This document shows, piece by piece, positions 63,958 through 64,000 of a stretch of 64,000 nt of DNA; the stretch's first letter is position 1; the number at the start of each line of letters is the position of its first letter. The translations under genes and the position numbers were made by a program. Source of the DNA: an uncultured Hyphomonas sp. Its GTDB lineage: Bacteria; Pseudomonadota; Alphaproteobacteria; Caulobacterales; Hyphomonadaceae. Below the pieces are notes generated by a model. That model was not told where the DNA came from. It worked only from the letters and a program-made list of their open reading frames with translations, and did no database searches. The stretch covers positions 620,001 to 684,000 of the forward strand of contig NZ_OY787457.1 of NCBI RefSeq assembly GCF_963678875.1, given 5' to 3'.

Positions 63958-64000
63958 TCAGACCTTCGGGCCCGGTTTCCGGTGCTTTTTCAGCGGTTTG
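63958..64000 (-). CDS. 3' tip of a minus-strand gene, unknown product
   Basis: An open frame enters from the right edge and ends at TGA 63958-63960. The visible 13 residues are KPLKKHRKPGPKV, strongly basic. A hairpin terminator follows in the right place, which supports a real gene end. Only the C-terminus is in the window, so the product cannot be named. Confidence 0.5.
   Translation of the reverse strand, partial: KPLKKHRKPGPKV

Overview
The window looks like chromosomal DNA of a dimorphic or stalked-type alphaproteobacterium, most likely Hyphomonadaceae or a close relative in Caulobacterales. It is GC-rich throughout. It carries a set of genes typical of the CtrA cell-cycle circuit (chpT, sciP, ctrA), the gene order carA / gatB-yqeY / dnaG / rpoD, and two large TonB-dependent receptors. 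Nothing in it is a clear IS element, prophage, CRISPR array, rRNA or tRNA. The family assignment is an inference from gene content only.

Layout. 1-9.8 kb: the end of prmC, a DUF4167 gene, clpB, an M23 cell-wall peptidase, and a ydbH-ynbE-ydbL set that probably builds an intermembrane lipid bridge. 9.9-14.3 kb: chpT, a CheY-like receiver and cheR, then mnmA and an orphan LuxR-type receptor. 14.3-25.6 kb: an ELM1-family gene, greA, carB, several stress or envelope genes (NTF2-like, glycine-zipper lipoprotein, MBL hydrolase, M48 protease), a TetR regulator, a 2OG-Fe(II) oxygenase, carA and a GatB/YqeY gene. 25.6-32.1 kb: a PRC-barrel lipoprotein, dnaG, rpoD and a DUF1254/DUF1214 protein. 32.1-40.7 kb: metabolic and housekeeping genes (MetY-type sulfhydrylase, zinc peptidase, YjbQ, MidA-like methyltransferase, lgt, ubiK, YbjN, proC, TetR-like, phosphotransferase).

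40.9-46.4 kb is the most interesting stretch: sciP, a very short FliF-like protein, fliG, a short FliH, fliN, a degenerate FlhF, flhG and then ctrA. The first four flagellar-type genes overlap by a few bases, so they are translated as a unit. FliG and FliN look complete. FliF keeps only its C-terminal part between two membrane helices plus the FliG-binding tail, FliH lacks the part that binds the export ATPase, and FlhF has lost most GTPase motifs. This reads as a cytoplasmic rotor (C-ring) module on a minimal membrane anchor, wired to CtrA/SciP/CcrM control. Whether it serves a flagellum or another polar structure cannot be settled from this window.

46.6-59.5 kb: an unusual A/T-richer lipoprotein next to ctrA, recR, a PQQ-type sugar dehydrogenase, two TonB-dependent receptors with matching leaders, the queC-queE-queD operon, a small periplasmic protein, pirin and a DUF3008 protein. 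59.5-61.4 kb is an accessory patch: palindromic REP-like repeats, a W-rich small protein, and an A/T-rich two-gene unit (an RHH-YfbU fusion plus a 46-residue membrane peptide) with overlapping inverted-repeat operators. The window ends with gyrB and the 3' tip of another minus-strand gene.
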